A stretch of DNA of 64,000 bases from Acidicapsa ligni (GTDB lineage Bacteria; Acidobacteriota; Terriglobia; Terriglobales; Acidobacteriaceae): positions 163,101-227,100 of the forward strand of contig NZ_JAGSYG010000009.1 of the NCBI RefSeq assembly GCF_025685655.1, written 5' to 3'. Under the pieces are notes generated by a model. It was not told the DNA's origin, did not search any database, and saw only the letters and a program-made list of their open reading frames with translations. Positions 27,594-35,997 of the stretch are shown piece by piece. Position 1 is the first letter of the stretch. The number at the start of each line of letters is the position of its first letter. A program made the translations under genes and the position numbers.

Positions 27594-29051
27594 TCACTTC
27601 GGCGTCGGAGTCGAAATCAGAGTCGGCCGCGGAAAGCGATGAAATTCCACTTCACTGAACGGGTCTGATTTGCCCACCAGCAACGGTTGTTCCGTTCCAT
27701 CAAGAACATGCGAGAAGAATGCCAGGGTGTAGGCGTTGAGTATTGCATGTACGCGAGGCGGAGCGACACTACCTCTGCCGGACATTTTGGCCCACGACCA
27801 GAAGAGCGATCGGTCGGTGAAGTCCACATGATTTGTTCCCGCGATAAAGAGCAGATAGCCACCATTCTCCTGCATTGACCTAGTGACCTGGCCGTAATCC
27901 TGGGCGGACATCTGCCAGTAGAGTTGTTCCGGTCTGGAGCCGGTGGTGAGTTGATCGGGCGCAGGTACCGTCTGGCTTTTGTCCTCATAGATCACCATGA
28001 AAGGCTTGGATAATCCATGCGGTCCGACATCGCCAAAGGTCCAGCCATCGAGATTGATCGCGGCCTTGACGCGAGGATCCTGATAAGCAGTTTGCGCCGC
28101 GGCCGCTCCACCAATGGAAAAGCCCATCACGCCGACTCGCGAGAGATCCAGCCGATGAAACCACGGGCTCGATACATCCTGGTTCATAGCCTGCAACTGG
28201 TCGAGGACAAAGATGTTGTCCTGGGCCTCTATCTTGACGTATTTACCGCCGAGCGCCCATTGCTCCTCGATGGTGGAGTGCAGGAAGCTGCCAATCTCCG
28301 GTGCATTGCCTGAGTCGGCCACGCGCCCATCGGGAAACTCAACCAGCCCTCCGAAAAACGTATGGTCGATGGCCACGACGATGAAGCCGTGACTAGCCAG
28401 TTCTTCCATCTGGAAGGTACTTTCGGTTCGTTCGCCCTGCCAGCCGGGATTGTAGAGCAGGACCGGATAGGGCGCACCGGAGTGTACTGCGGCGTCCAAA
28501 AACGAGTTGGTGAGGAGAACCGAACGGTAGGATGCGCGCGCTGTGACTTCCTTACGGCGTTGGTAAAAAGCCCGCTGAGTATGCCGTGTGATAAAGCCGG
28601 TCGGCGGCTGTGCCGGATACCAGGCCTGCACCATCAGTTCGCGTTTACCGCTGGGCGACGGGCCATTATCCTCGACGCGGCTGGTATCGACCAGATGGAA
28701 GATACGGGTGCCGACGGCGTATTGTCCGGTTGGCTGAGGTAACTGGAACATGGGAGCCAGCCACGACAAAAACACCGTTGCGCCAACCAGCAGAATGCAG
28801 AGAACTCCTGCAAGTATGGAGGCAAATCTCGGCAGACGAAGCAGTGCCGCGGCCCAGACAAGCAGGAATCCAAAGGCAAGATAAAGCGAGTACATCTGCC
28901 AGTGCTGCCCTTCCCAGACGAAGTGCGCAGTCAACGCTACGGCAGGCACGAGGCAGCAGAGCAGGAACGTACGCCGCGATGGGGCGGCAAAAAACAACAA
29001 CACGATGGGAGGAAGTACGAAGAGGCAACTCAGAATTTCAAAGAGTCGCAT
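27594..29051 (-). CDS. Membrane-anchored alpha/beta hydrolase (PAF-acetylhydrolase-like)
   Basis: 485 residues. Residues 1-110 hold about four transmembrane segments (LFEILSCLFVLPPIVLLFFA onward). The rest is an alpha/beta hydrolase: YPVLLYNPGWQGERTE (oxyanion side), the nucleophile elbow VGVMGFSIGGAAAA, and a late His in GTNHVDFTD. This order matches type II platelet-activating-factor acetylhydrolase and related esterases. It may remove acyl groups at the outer face of the membrane. Its ATG is 3 nt after the stop of the acetyltransferase-like gene, so the two form an operon. Confidence 0.8.
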   Translation of the reverse strand: MRLFEILSCLFVLPPIVLLFFAAPSRRTFLLCCLVPAVALTAHFVWEGQHWQMYSLYLAFGFLLVWAAALLRLPRFASILAGVLCILLVGATVFLSWLAPMFQLPQPTGQYAVGTRIFHLVDTSRVEDNGPSPSGKRELMVQAWYPAQPPTGFITRHTQRAFYQRRKEVTARASYRSVLLTNSFLDAAVHSGAPYPVLLYNPGWQGERTESTFQMEELASHGFIVVAIDHTFFGGLVEFPDGRVADSGNAPEIGSFLHSTIEEQWALGGKYVKIEAQDNIFVLDQLQAMNQDVSSPWFHRLDLSRVGVMGFSIGGAAAAQTAYQDPRVKAAINLDGWTFGDVGPHGLSKPFMVIYEDKSQTVPAPDQLTTGSRPEQLYWQMSAQDYGQVTRSMQENGGYLLFIAGTNHVDFTDRSLFWSWAKMSGRGSVAPPRVHAILNAYTLAFFSHVLDGTEQPLLVGKSDPFSEVEFHRFPRPTLISTPTPK

Positions 29052-29054
29052 GCG

Positions 29055-29657
29055 CTATATCAATCCTGCCGCCCCTGCCGCTGAAGTGGCGGGTGAGGTA
29101 GCGGGTGAGGAGGAAGATGAAGTGTTCGTATCGCCGTCGTGTGGCTGAACCGGCGCGGGCTTTCTAGGGCGAATTTTGGCCGGCACGCCCACGGCAATGC
29201 AGTTGGCAGGAACATCGGTGATGACAACGGCGTTGGCTCCGATGGCTACATCGTTGCCAATCCGGATATTGCCCAGAACTTTAGCTCCTGCGCCAATGTC
29301 GACGCGGTCGCCGATGATTGGGGCTCCGCGCTGGCCGGTATGGCGCAGGCCGACCGTCACTCCGTTGCGGATGACGCAGTCGTCGCCAAAAACCGCATCG
29401 CCGCTGATGACGATTCCGCCGAAATGATCGATTCGAAAGCGCCTGCCCAGCCTGACTTCACATGGCATGTCTATGCCAGTCATGATGTCCATAGCAAGTT
29501 TGAGGAATTTATAAACGATCGAGAATGGCAGGCGAAGCCAGCGCTGAGAGATTCGATAGCGCCAGTTGCCGAAACGGTAGACGACCATGATCCAGAGCCC
29601 CTGCCGGTTCCACTGGCGATCATACGTACGCCAGTCCTCGCGGATATTGTCGAACAC
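29055..29657 (-). CDS. Serine O-acetyltransferase-like hexapeptide acyltransferase
   Basis: 200 residues; GTG start with AAGGAG 7 nt upstream. Residues 1-65 resemble the short helical entry of colanic-acid/CysE-type acetyltransferases (FDNIREDWRTYDRQW; VYRFGNWRYR). Hexapeptide repeats follow: FGGIVISGDAVFGDDCVIR, NGVTVGLRHTGQRGAPIIG, NIRIGNDVAIGANAVVITD and the loop VPANCIAVGVPAKI. The tail is a low-complexity Ser/Pro/Ala stretch. In EPS loci such proteins acetylate sugars; true cysteine synthesis is less likely here because no cysK is nearby. Confidence 0.82.
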   Translation of the reverse strand: MFDNIREDWRTYDRQWNRQGLWIMVVYRFGNWRYRISQRWLRLPFSIVYKFLKLAMDIMTGIDMPCEVRLGRRFRIDHFGGIVISGDAVFGDDCVIRNGVTVGLRHTGQRGAPIIGDRVDIGAGAKVLGNIRIGNDVAIGANAVVITDVPANCIAVGVPAKIRPRKPAPVQPHDGDTNTSSSSSPATSPATSAAGAAGLI

Positions 29658-29730
29658 GCAGCGTCTCCTTTTCAGCGATAGCCCGGCTGTCGATCAGAAA
29701 AAGCTGGGGTCGTCTGGATTCTAACTGATA

Positions 29731-31221
29731 TCAGGCGCTGATTTCGCGGCGCTTTCCCTTGGATTCCACGATGCCGTACTTTTGCAACTTGTAGAGAAAG
29801 GCTTTGTACTCGATCTGTAGGGACTCGGCTGCCTGCCGCCGGTTCCAGCGACTGGCCTTGAGTGCGGTCAAAAGCAGCTCGATCTCGGCCGTGCGGGATG
29901 CTTCGGCGAGGCGATCCAACCGGCCACCAGGTGGTGCGTGGCTGGACTTGCCAACCGTATTATCAACCTGTTCATTCGCATTCAGTGCATGGTTTGACCC
30001 GGAAAACGCAGCCGCGCTGTTCACTGGACCATTCACCGGAACGCTCACAGGAATGCCTGAAGACGTCTCGCTGGCAGCATTGCGCAACTCATGGATGAGC
30101 ATCTTTGCGTCCTGATATACGAGGAAGCGGCGCATCACATTTTCCAGCTCGCGGATATTGCCCGGCCAGCTATATTCCAGCAGGAAGCGCTTCAAATCTC
30201 CCTTGATTGCAGGCCGCTTGAATCCTGGCGGAGAGTGGCGTGTGAGCAGAGCTTCCGCGAGCGGCAGTATTTCATCCCTCCTGTCTCGCAGGGGTGGAAT
30301 GACGATCCGAATTACGTTGAGGCGGTAATAGAGATCTTCGCGAAAGGTGCCTTCTTGAATTGCCCTGGTCAGATCGCGATGCGTCGCGGCCATCACCCGC
30401 ACATTGACCTGAATCGTGCGATTGCTGCCCAGGGGCTGAATCTCACCATCCTGTAAGACATGTAGCAATTTCGTCTGCAGGCGCAGATCCATGTCGCCAA
30501 TCTCATCCAACAGAATGGTGCCGCCGTGCGCAGTTTCGAAACGGCCTGGTCGATCGACCAGCGCGCCGGTGAAAGCTCCCTTGGTTGAACCGAAAAGCTC
30601 GCTCTCGGCCAGTTCCGCGGGTAGAGCGGCGCAATTGAGCTTCAGGAACGGCTTGGCGGCCCGAGAGGAATACGCACATAGCCGCCGGGCCATCACTTCT
30701 TTGCCTACTCCGGTTTCGCCGCTCAACAGAACAGGCACTTCCGCCATGCCGACGCGGCGCAGAAACTCCTCGGAGTAGGGCGTAATGCTGCCAGCCTGTG
30801 CGGTTTCCGTATCCAAAGAAATGTCAGTAGAAATCTCGGCCGCAACGATTGCTGCCGATGTGAGAATCTTGCGCAGGATCAGGCCGGACTCGGGATGGTT
30901 GAGCGGCTTTTCCAGCATCCAGATGGCGCGATTCGCGTTCGTCAGCTTGTCGAGTAGAGGATTCGGCTGCTGCCCGGCAAAGAGAATTTGCAGTTCCGGG
31001 CGTTGCTGGCTCAACTGGGCGACCGCGGCAAGATCGTTCTGGCGGCGCATGGGAATATTGAAAACCGCAACGTAGGCCGGGCAATTGCGTTCGCCGAGAT
31101 AGGCCGTAGCCTCTTCAACCGAATGAAAACACAGGGCGCAATATCCATCGGAAGCAAGCCCCTGGATCAGAGGAGCGTGCATCTCCGGGTTCTCAACTAC
31201 AAGAACGATATGTCCACCCAT
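29731..31221 (-). CDS. Sigma-54 enhancer-binding protein with degenerate receiver domain
   Basis: 496 residues. Residues 1-125 have the receiver-domain shape, but the acidic pocket is altered (VENP instead of a D-D pair) and the phospho-acceptor Asp is Asn55 (VAVFNIPM); the conserved Lys is present (K105, LEKP). The AAA+ domain (about 145-375) is intact: Walker A GETGVGKE, the sigma-54 contact loop GAFTGA, Walker B GGTILLDEIGD and REDLYYRLNV. A Fis-type helix-turn-helix ends the protein (NRRQAAESLQIEYKAFLYKL). It activates sigma-54 promoters from upstream sites, probably without phosphorylation. It is divergent from the operon led by the sigma-54 promoter at 31712, its most likely target. Confidence 0.93.
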   Translation of the reverse strand: MGGHIVLVVENPEMHAPLIQGLASDGYCALCFHSVEEATAYLGERNCPAYVAVFNIPMRRQNDLAAVAQLSQQRPELQILFAGQQPNPLLDKLTNANRAIWMLEKPLNHPESGLILRKILTSAAIVAAEISTDISLDTETAQAGSITPYSEEFLRRVGMAEVPVLLSGETGVGKEVMARRLCAYSSRAAKPFLKLNCAALPAELAESELFGSTKGAFTGALVDRPGRFETAHGGTILLDEIGDMDLRLQTKLLHVLQDGEIQPLGSNRTIQVNVRVMAATHRDLTRAIQEGTFREDLYYRLNVIRIVIPPLRDRRDEILPLAEALLTRHSPPGFKRPAIKGDLKRFLLEYSWPGNIRELENVMRRFLVYQDAKMLIHELRNAASETSSGIPVSVPVNGPVNSAAAFSGSNHALNANEQVDNTVGKSSHAPPGGRLDRLAEASRTAEIELLLTALKASRWNRRQAAESLQIEYKAFLYKLQKYGIVESKGKRREISA

Positions 31222-31407
31222 CCCATGTCACCTGCGAGGCACACTTATCCTGCGCCAAGATAGAGCTGCAACAACAATTTGTTTTCTGCTGAGGGAGATT
31301 TGCCCGCCAACCCCATTCCCGGCCCCGAAGCTAACGCGCAATGAGATTGTGATAGCTGGAGTATACGGTTTTCGAATTGGGTGGCGCAATGCAATTCATC
31401 GACGGAA

Positions 31408-31436
31408 CCTATCTATAGATAGGAAGAGATAGGAAG
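31408..31436. promoter_or_regulatory. Palindrome plus tandem repeat, candidate enhancer site
   Basis: CCTATCTATAGATAGG (31408-31423) is a perfect 16-bp palindrome. It runs into two tandem copies of AGATAGGAAG (31417-31426 and 31427-31436). It lies about 290 bp upstream of the sigma-54 promoter. Candidate binding site for the enhancer-binding protein. Confidence 0.45.
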
Positions 31437-31471
31437 TGCGATTCAAGCCTTACCGTGTAGAAGTAACAATC

Positions 31472-31484
31472 TTAAGTAACTTAA
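31472..31484. promoter_or_regulatory. 13-bp palindrome
   Basis: TTAAGT-A-ACTTAA is a perfect palindrome with a one-base centre, suited to a dimeric helix-turn-helix protein such as the XRE-type protein encoded downstream. Inference only. Confidence 0.35.
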
Positions 31485-31501
31485 CTATCGAAGCCATCAT
31501 G

Positions 31502-31544
31502 ATTACTTATTGCTACACTTCACGGCTAACATTATTACTTATTG
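31502..31544. repeat. Direct repeats of ATTACTTATTG
   Basis: Two exact 11-bp copies at 31502-31512 and 31534-31544, offset 32 bp (about three helical turns), so both face the same side of the DNA. Possible regulator-binding sites. Confidence 0.5.
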
Positions 31545-31711
31545 GTGATATTTCTATAACTTAAAACCGCCCTTCAACTTACCTTAGAACGGTCTGTTCT
31601 CTAGTTGGTTTTGCATAATTTTGCACAGTTTGGGAAGTTTGACGAATTTTTCGGGTACATACAGGTTCGCGGCTAACAACAATATGTTGACTGCTATATA
31701 ACTAGTCCCTT

Positions 31712-31727
31712 TGGCACATGAATTGCT
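31712..31727 (+). promoter_or_regulatory. Sigma-54 (-24/-12) promoter
   Basis: TGGCAC-ATGAA-TTGCT at 31712-31727 matches the sigma-54 consensus TGGCAC-N5-TTGCW at every fixed position, with correct spacing. The transcript would start near 31738 and first encode the XRE-type protein. A sigma-54 activator gene is divergent just upstream. Confidence 0.85.
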
Positions 31728-31805
31728 TTCAAGGTTGCTGGTAACAGCTCTTTCTGCCCCCACAGGATGCTGGTGCATGACTCAACCAAGAGAGAGATCG
31801 TGACC

Positions 31806-32087
31806 ATGAACCGAGACATCTATCCAAACCTGAAGCTCCGGATGTACACCACCGGAATCCGGCAAAATCGCCTGGCCCGCATGCTCGGTATTCACGAAGC
31901 ATCCCTGAGCAGGATCATGAACGGCTTTCGTGAACCGACTGGAGATATTCGCGTTCACCTGGCCGAGATACTGCGCAGCGATCCTGACTGGCTTTTTTAC
32001 AAAATGCAGATCAGCGATGACTTAGCTCCCGCTGACGGCCCGGCACCAGTTCATACAGTACCGGTCCACACACCAGCCCACACATAG
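31806..32087 (+). CDS. Small XRE-type helix-turn-helix regulator
   Basis: About 93 residues from ATG 31806 (AGAGAG upstream); an ATG at 31767 would add 13 residues. The XRE helix-turn-helix covers residues about 5-65: LKLRMYTTGIRQNRLARMLG, HEASLSRIMNG, IRVHLAEIL. The C-terminal tail is Pro/His/Thr-rich (VHTVPVHTPAHT). It is the first gene after the sigma-54 promoter and may tune the same operon. A 164-bp gap follows before the GT26 gene. Confidence 0.75.
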   Translation: MNRDIYPNLKLRMYTTGIRQNRLARMLGIHEASLSRIMNGFREPTGDIRVHLAEILRSDPDWLFYKMQISDDLAPADGPAPVHTVPVHTPAHT

Positions 32088-32251
32088 GTTACGGCAAAAG
32101 GTTTCGGCAGAGAGTTCTGACCTGACAAACCTGAGCCCCACCCTGCTCAAAAACACCGACAAGACATTGTAGCTTCGGAGCCCATTCCGGCCCTTTTTGC
32201 CTGTAGATCCCCCGCAAACCACCTAAGTCAATCAATGCATTGGAGTTATCA

Positions 32252-33541
32252 GTGTTGAACGTTTGCTGTGAGACTGTAGCTATCCTTGGTGTTCCGTTCC
32301 ATAACGTCACGATGGATGAGACGCTTGCCCTGATCGAAGAGCAGATTCGAGAGGGAGGCTTTCACCAGGTGGCGACGGCTAATGTCGATTTTTTAAAGAA
32401 TGCCATGCGCGACAAAAAACTGCAGTCGATCCTGTGTTCCTGCGATATGGTCGTTCCGGATGGGATGCCGGTGGTGTGGATGTCTCGCCTGATGGGCGCC
32501 CCGCTCAAGGAACGGGTAAGTGGGATCGACCTGGTGGAGCGTCTCGCGGAGCTCTCCGCAAAGCGTGGCTATGGCATTTTTCTCCTGGGCGCGAGTGAAA
32601 ACCGCTCCCGGCTGGCGGCGCGAATGCTGAGGCAGCGCCACCCAAATCTACGTATCGTAGGCCGATATTCGCCGGAGCAGCGTCCGCTGGACGACATGGA
32701 TCACGAAGAGATCCTGCACCGGATCGAGGAAGCGCGGCCCGATATCCTGCTGGTTGCTTTTGGAAATCCCAAGCAGGAGCAATGGCTGGCGATGCATCGG
32801 GATCGGCTGAAGGTTCCAGTCTGTATCGGTGTCGGCGGTACGCTGGATTTCCTGTCCGGGACGGTTTCGCGTGCTCCATCCTGGGTCCAGAGGATGGGAT
32901 TTGAGTGGTTCTATCGGATGCTCCAGGAACCACAGCGACTGGCTGCGCGCTATGCCATCGACGCACTTTGCCTCATTCGGCACATCCCGGCCTATCTCGC
33001 GGCGATCCTGACACAGCCTAAACACCCTGCGCAATCCAGTGTTGAGGTGCGGCAAATTGGCAATACCAAGCTTATTTCCATGATCGGCAACCTTACCGGC
33101 GCGGCGTTGGATGAGTTCAACGCGTATAGCCGGGACGCTTGTGCCGAGGGCATGAATATTGTCCTGGATATGTCCAAGACCTGTTACATGGGGCCGGAAT
33201 CGCTGGGCTCTCTGATCCAGTTAGAGAGCAGGATGCGGCAGCGGGAGAACCTATGGCTGGCCGAATTACCCTCCCATCTGTCACGAATCCTGCGCACTGG
33301 ACGATTGCATAACTACTTCATGACGACTACGATGGTCAGTGACGCTCTCTACCGTACGGCTAAAGCTGAACAAAGGCTGCTCACCAGCTTTGCGCCTGAC
33401 TGGGAACAGATTCAACAGAACAATGTATACGTGGATGTCCGCGTGGAGCTGCTGCAAGGCATCTGTCGGCAGATCATAGCGGTGAACGAAACCGAGGACT
33501 CGGCCCTCGTACCAGATGTTTTTGCCAGCGCGGGCACGTAG
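32252..33541 (+). CDS. Second WecG/TagA (GT26) glycosyltransferase with STAS domain
   Basis: About 429 residues. GTG 32252 is chosen because GGAG is 6 nt upstream; a TTG at 32240 is the longer option. GT26 core: VATANVDFLKNAM, VPDGMPVVWMSRL, ERVSGIDLVERLAELSAKRG, LLVAFGNPKQEQW, GVGGTLDFLSG and QEPQRLAARY. A STAS-like domain follows (IVLDMSKTCYMGPESLGSLI) with Glu at the phospho-site position, as in the paralogue at 17016. An extra C-terminal tail of about 60 residues is present. It likely transfers an early sugar onto a lipid carrier at the membrane. First biosynthetic gene of the long operon. Confidence 0.87.
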   Translation: MLNVCCETVAILGVPFHNVTMDETLALIEEQIREGGFHQVATANVDFLKNAMRDKKLQSILCSCDMVVPDGMPVVWMSRLMGAPLKERVSGIDLVERLAELSAKRGYGIFLLGASENRSRLAARMLRQRHPNLRIVGRYSPEQRPLDDMDHEEILHRIEEARPDILLVAFGNPKQEQWLAMHRDRLKVPVCIGVGGTLDFLSGTVSRAPSWVQRMGFEWFYRMLQEPQRLAARYAIDALCLIRHIPAYLAAILTQPKHPAQSSVEVRQIGNTKLISMIGNLTGAALDEFNAYSRDACAEGMNIVLDMSKTCYMGPESLGSLIQLESRMRQRENLWLAELPSHLSRILRTGRLHNYFMTTTMVSDALYRTAKAEQRLLTSFAPDWEQIQQNNVYVDVRVELLQGICRQIIAVNETEDSALVPDVFASAGT

Positions 33542-33595
33542 AGCGCCACCAGGTCGTGGCGCACTCAACCGGTACCAGGATCGGCGTTTGCTGCT

Positions 33596-34768
33596 ATGAC
33601 ACATCTCCTTTTCATCTTGCTTGGTCTGGCACTCATGGCGGTAACTCTGCCGCTAGTCCTAGAGCTGCTGCTCGTAACTTCGGCAAACCTGCTGCCTGCC
33701 TCACGGCGGCGTACTGCCGATTCGGGCAAGCTTCCTGATGTAGCGATCATTGTGCCGGCTCACAATGAAGAGCAGCTCGTTCCTCTCTGCGTCCAGAGCC
33801 TGCGAGCCGCGGGCGGCCCGGCGCTCAAGATTTATGTCATCGCGCACAATTGCTCAGACGGTACCGCGGAGCGAGCGCGGCTTGCCGGTGCGGATGCCGT
33901 GGTTTACAACGATCCGAACGCTGTCGGCAAAGGATTTGCGTTGCGGTACGGCTTTCAATATGCCCTGGATCGAGGCGCTGACGCAGTGATGGTCGTGGAT
34001 GCAGACTCCGTTGTTTCCTTGAACACGGTGACTGCGGTTCAAAATGCTTTTGCTTCCGGAGCACGGGTCATCCAATGCCGCTACGAGATGTTCAGCACGA
34101 CGGACCGTTCCAGTACACGCCTCGCAGCCCTTGCCTTTCGCGGATTTAATGTGGTCCGCCCGCGTGGCCGTGACCGGCTGGGACTCTCTGCCGGCATTCT
34201 CGGAAATGGTTTTGCCATCGACCGGGAGGTATTGCAGAGAGTGCCGTATGACGCCTTTTCGCTGGTGGAAGACCTGGAATACCATCTCCACCTGGTCATG
34301 GCAGGCGAACGCGTGCGGTATCTCGATCATGCATTCATTTCTGCGGATTTTCCCGAGTCGGGAACAGGGGAATCCGTCCAGCGCTCACGCTGGGAAGGCG
34401 GTCGGCTCCATACAGCCAGGACGCTGTTTCTCCCCATGCTCAACAAGCTTCTGCGCGGACGACCCCGCCTGATCGAGCCGCTGTGCGATCTGGTGGGTAT
34501 GCCCATGGCTTTTGGTGTATTTGCCTTATTGGTGACAGTATGTCTCCCGGTCTCGTGGATACGATGGTATGCTGCGGCATCTTTGGCGGTTGTAGCCGCT
34601 CATGTACTTACTGCGGCGTGGGCTGGACCCGATTTCTTCAAAACACTGCAGTTACTTGCGCTGTCGCCGATTTATATCCTGCGAAAGCTCTGGATGATCC
34701 CCGGAGTCTTACGCGGCTCCAGTGGTAAAGCGGCCTGGGTGCGTACTGAGCGGAATAACACCTTGTAG
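33596..34768 (+). CDS. Membrane glycosyltransferase family 2 with QxxRW motif
   Basis: 390 residues. An N-terminal transmembrane helix (LLFILLGLALMAVTLPLVLEL) is followed by a GT-A domain: VAIIVPAHNEEQLVPLC, VMVVDADSVVSLN, the acceptor motif LVEDLEYHLHL and VQRSRWEGGR (QxxRW), then C-terminal membrane helices (FGVFALLVTVCLPVSWI). This layout fits membrane GT2 enzymes such as N-acetylglucosaminyl or dolichol-type transferases, possibly processive. No strong Shine-Dalgarno site is seen near the ATG. Confidence 0.88.
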   Translation: MTHLLFILLGLALMAVTLPLVLELLLVTSANLLPASRRRTADSGKLPDVAIIVPAHNEEQLVPLCVQSLRAAGGPALKIYVIAHNCSDGTAERARLAGADAVVYNDPNAVGKGFALRYGFQYALDRGADAVMVVDADSVVSLNTVTAVQNAFASGARVIQCRYEMFSTTDRSSTRLAALAFRGFNVVRPRGRDRLGLSAGILGNGFAIDREVLQRVPYDAFSLVEDLEYHLHLVMAGERVRYLDHAFISADFPESGTGESVQRSRWEGGRLHTARTLFLPMLNKLLRGRPRLIEPLCDLVGMPMAFGVFALLVTVCLPVSWIRWYAAASLAVVAAHVLTAAWAGPDFFKTLQLLALSPIYILRKLWMIPGVLRGSSGKAAWVRTERNNTL

Positions 34769-34875
34769 GGATTGAAGCGACCGAATGCCTCCTCGATACT
34801 TACGAGTTAGAAGGCAGGGTCGGCTATCTCGGGTGAAGACCACGCGAAAGTTGTACGCTCCTTCGGAGGATTGAA

Positions 34876-35943
34876 ATGAAGTCTGCATTCTCATTTACTC
34901 ACCTCGCCTGCGCAACTCTGACCCTGGTCCTGAGTACAGCCTCGCTTGTTGCACAACAACCGGCCAGCGCTACGGCGACCCAGCAGCCCAAGCCCGCCCT
35001 TCCGCAGTTGGGCGAGCAACAGACCCCTGAGCCGACTCTCAAGCTGAGCCCGCAGAAGACGCTGGAAAGCTTTGAGCCTCCGGCGAATGCCGAGTACGAG
35101 CTTGGTGCGGGCGACGTAATCAGCCTGGATTTTCCGGGCCGCCCGGAATTGGACGTCAAGCAAATGGCAGTCGGTCCTGACGGACGCATCACATTGCCGC
35201 TGGCGGGCGCAATTCATGTAGCCGATCTCAGCCGTACTGGTGCCGCGAAGGCGATCACCGATTCGCTGGCAACCTACTACACCGATTTGAGCGTCACGGT
35301 CAGCATCGACAAGTACAGTTCCAACCGCGTTCGTGTGATGGGCTACGTTCAGCATCCTGGAGAAATCTACTTCGAGGACACACCGACGCTGCTGGATGCA
35401 ATTGGCCGCGCCGGGCTGATTCCAGGAGCAGTGACCAAGGACGGAGCCCCGGTGAGTGGCAACAACATCCCTGAGACCTGCATGATCTATCGCGGCAACC
35501 ACGATGTGGTGACAGTCGAGCTGCGGACCGCGCTGACGACTGGCAGCGGCCTGGCCGATATGCGTTTGCGCCGGAATGACATCGTGTACGTGCCTTCACC
35601 GAAAGAGTCTTTTGTCTCTGTACTGGGGCAGGTTGCTCGTCCTGGCACGGTGGCGCTCACGCCTGCGACAACACTGGTTTCCGTACTTGCCGAGGCTGGC
35701 TGCTGCACTGACGCAGCGGGTGGAATCAAGGTTCACATCATCCAGCCATCGACAGGGCAGGATATCGTCGTGCAGTACAAGCAATTGATGACACTCGGCG
35801 GAGTGCAGGAATACAAGCTCCATTCGGGCGATGTCATCCTGATTCCCAAATCGGCGTTCTATAAAGCGACAGACGTTCTGCAACGAATCAGTCCCGTCGC
35901 CACCATGGTAAGCATCGCCGCGCTGGTAGGTATGGGCGGCTGA
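34876..35943 (+). CDS. Wza/BexD-type polysaccharide export protein with SLBB domains
   Basis: 355 residues; GGAGG 7 nt upstream of the ATG. A signal peptide (MKSAFSFTHLACATLTLVLS) is followed by a Pro/Gln-rich linker, the Poly_export domain (YELGAGDVISLDFPGRPELD through VAVGPDGRI-like ITLPLAG) and two SLBB-type repeats (VRVMGYVQHPGEIYF and VSVLGQVARPGTVAL). Wza-type proteins form the outer-membrane exit channel for capsule or EPS. No lipobox Cys is obvious. A partner Wzc-like gene follows after 54 nt. Confidence 0.9.
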   Translation: MKSAFSFTHLACATLTLVLSTASLVAQQPASATATQQPKPALPQLGEQQTPEPTLKLSPQKTLESFEPPANAEYELGAGDVISLDFPGRPELDVKQMAVGPDGRITLPLAGAIHVADLSRTGAAKAITDSLATYYTDLSVTVSIDKYSSNRVRVMGYVQHPGEIYFEDTPTLLDAIGRAGLIPGAVTKDGAPVSGNNIPETCMIYRGNHDVVTVELRTALTTGSGLADMRLRRNDIVYVPSPKESFVSVLGQVARPGTVALTPATTLVSVLAEAGCCTDAAGGIKVHIIQPSTGQDIVVQYKQLMTLGGVQEYKLHSGDVILIPKSAFYKATDVLQRISPVATMVSIAALVGMGG

Positions 35944-35997
35944 TATCGCATTCGTCATTGCAGGCAGGACCGAATGACTTTCCCCTGAGGATTAAAC

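Larger units (their letters stand above)
31222..31805. promoter_or_regulatory. Divergent regulatory region between the activator and the export/NRPS operon
   Basis: 584 bp, much more AT-rich than its surroundings and without a credible gene. It contains several palindromes and direct repeats (listed separately) and, at its right end, a strong sigma-54 promoter. The repeats lie about 170-300 bp upstream of that promoter, a normal distance for enhancer sites. Confidence 0.7.

Noticed and set aside
29055..29657. True cysteine-pathway serine acetyltransferase CysE
   Set aside because: Too short for CysE, lacks its N-terminal helical domain, and no cysteine synthase is adjacent; a sugar acetyltransferase role is more likely.
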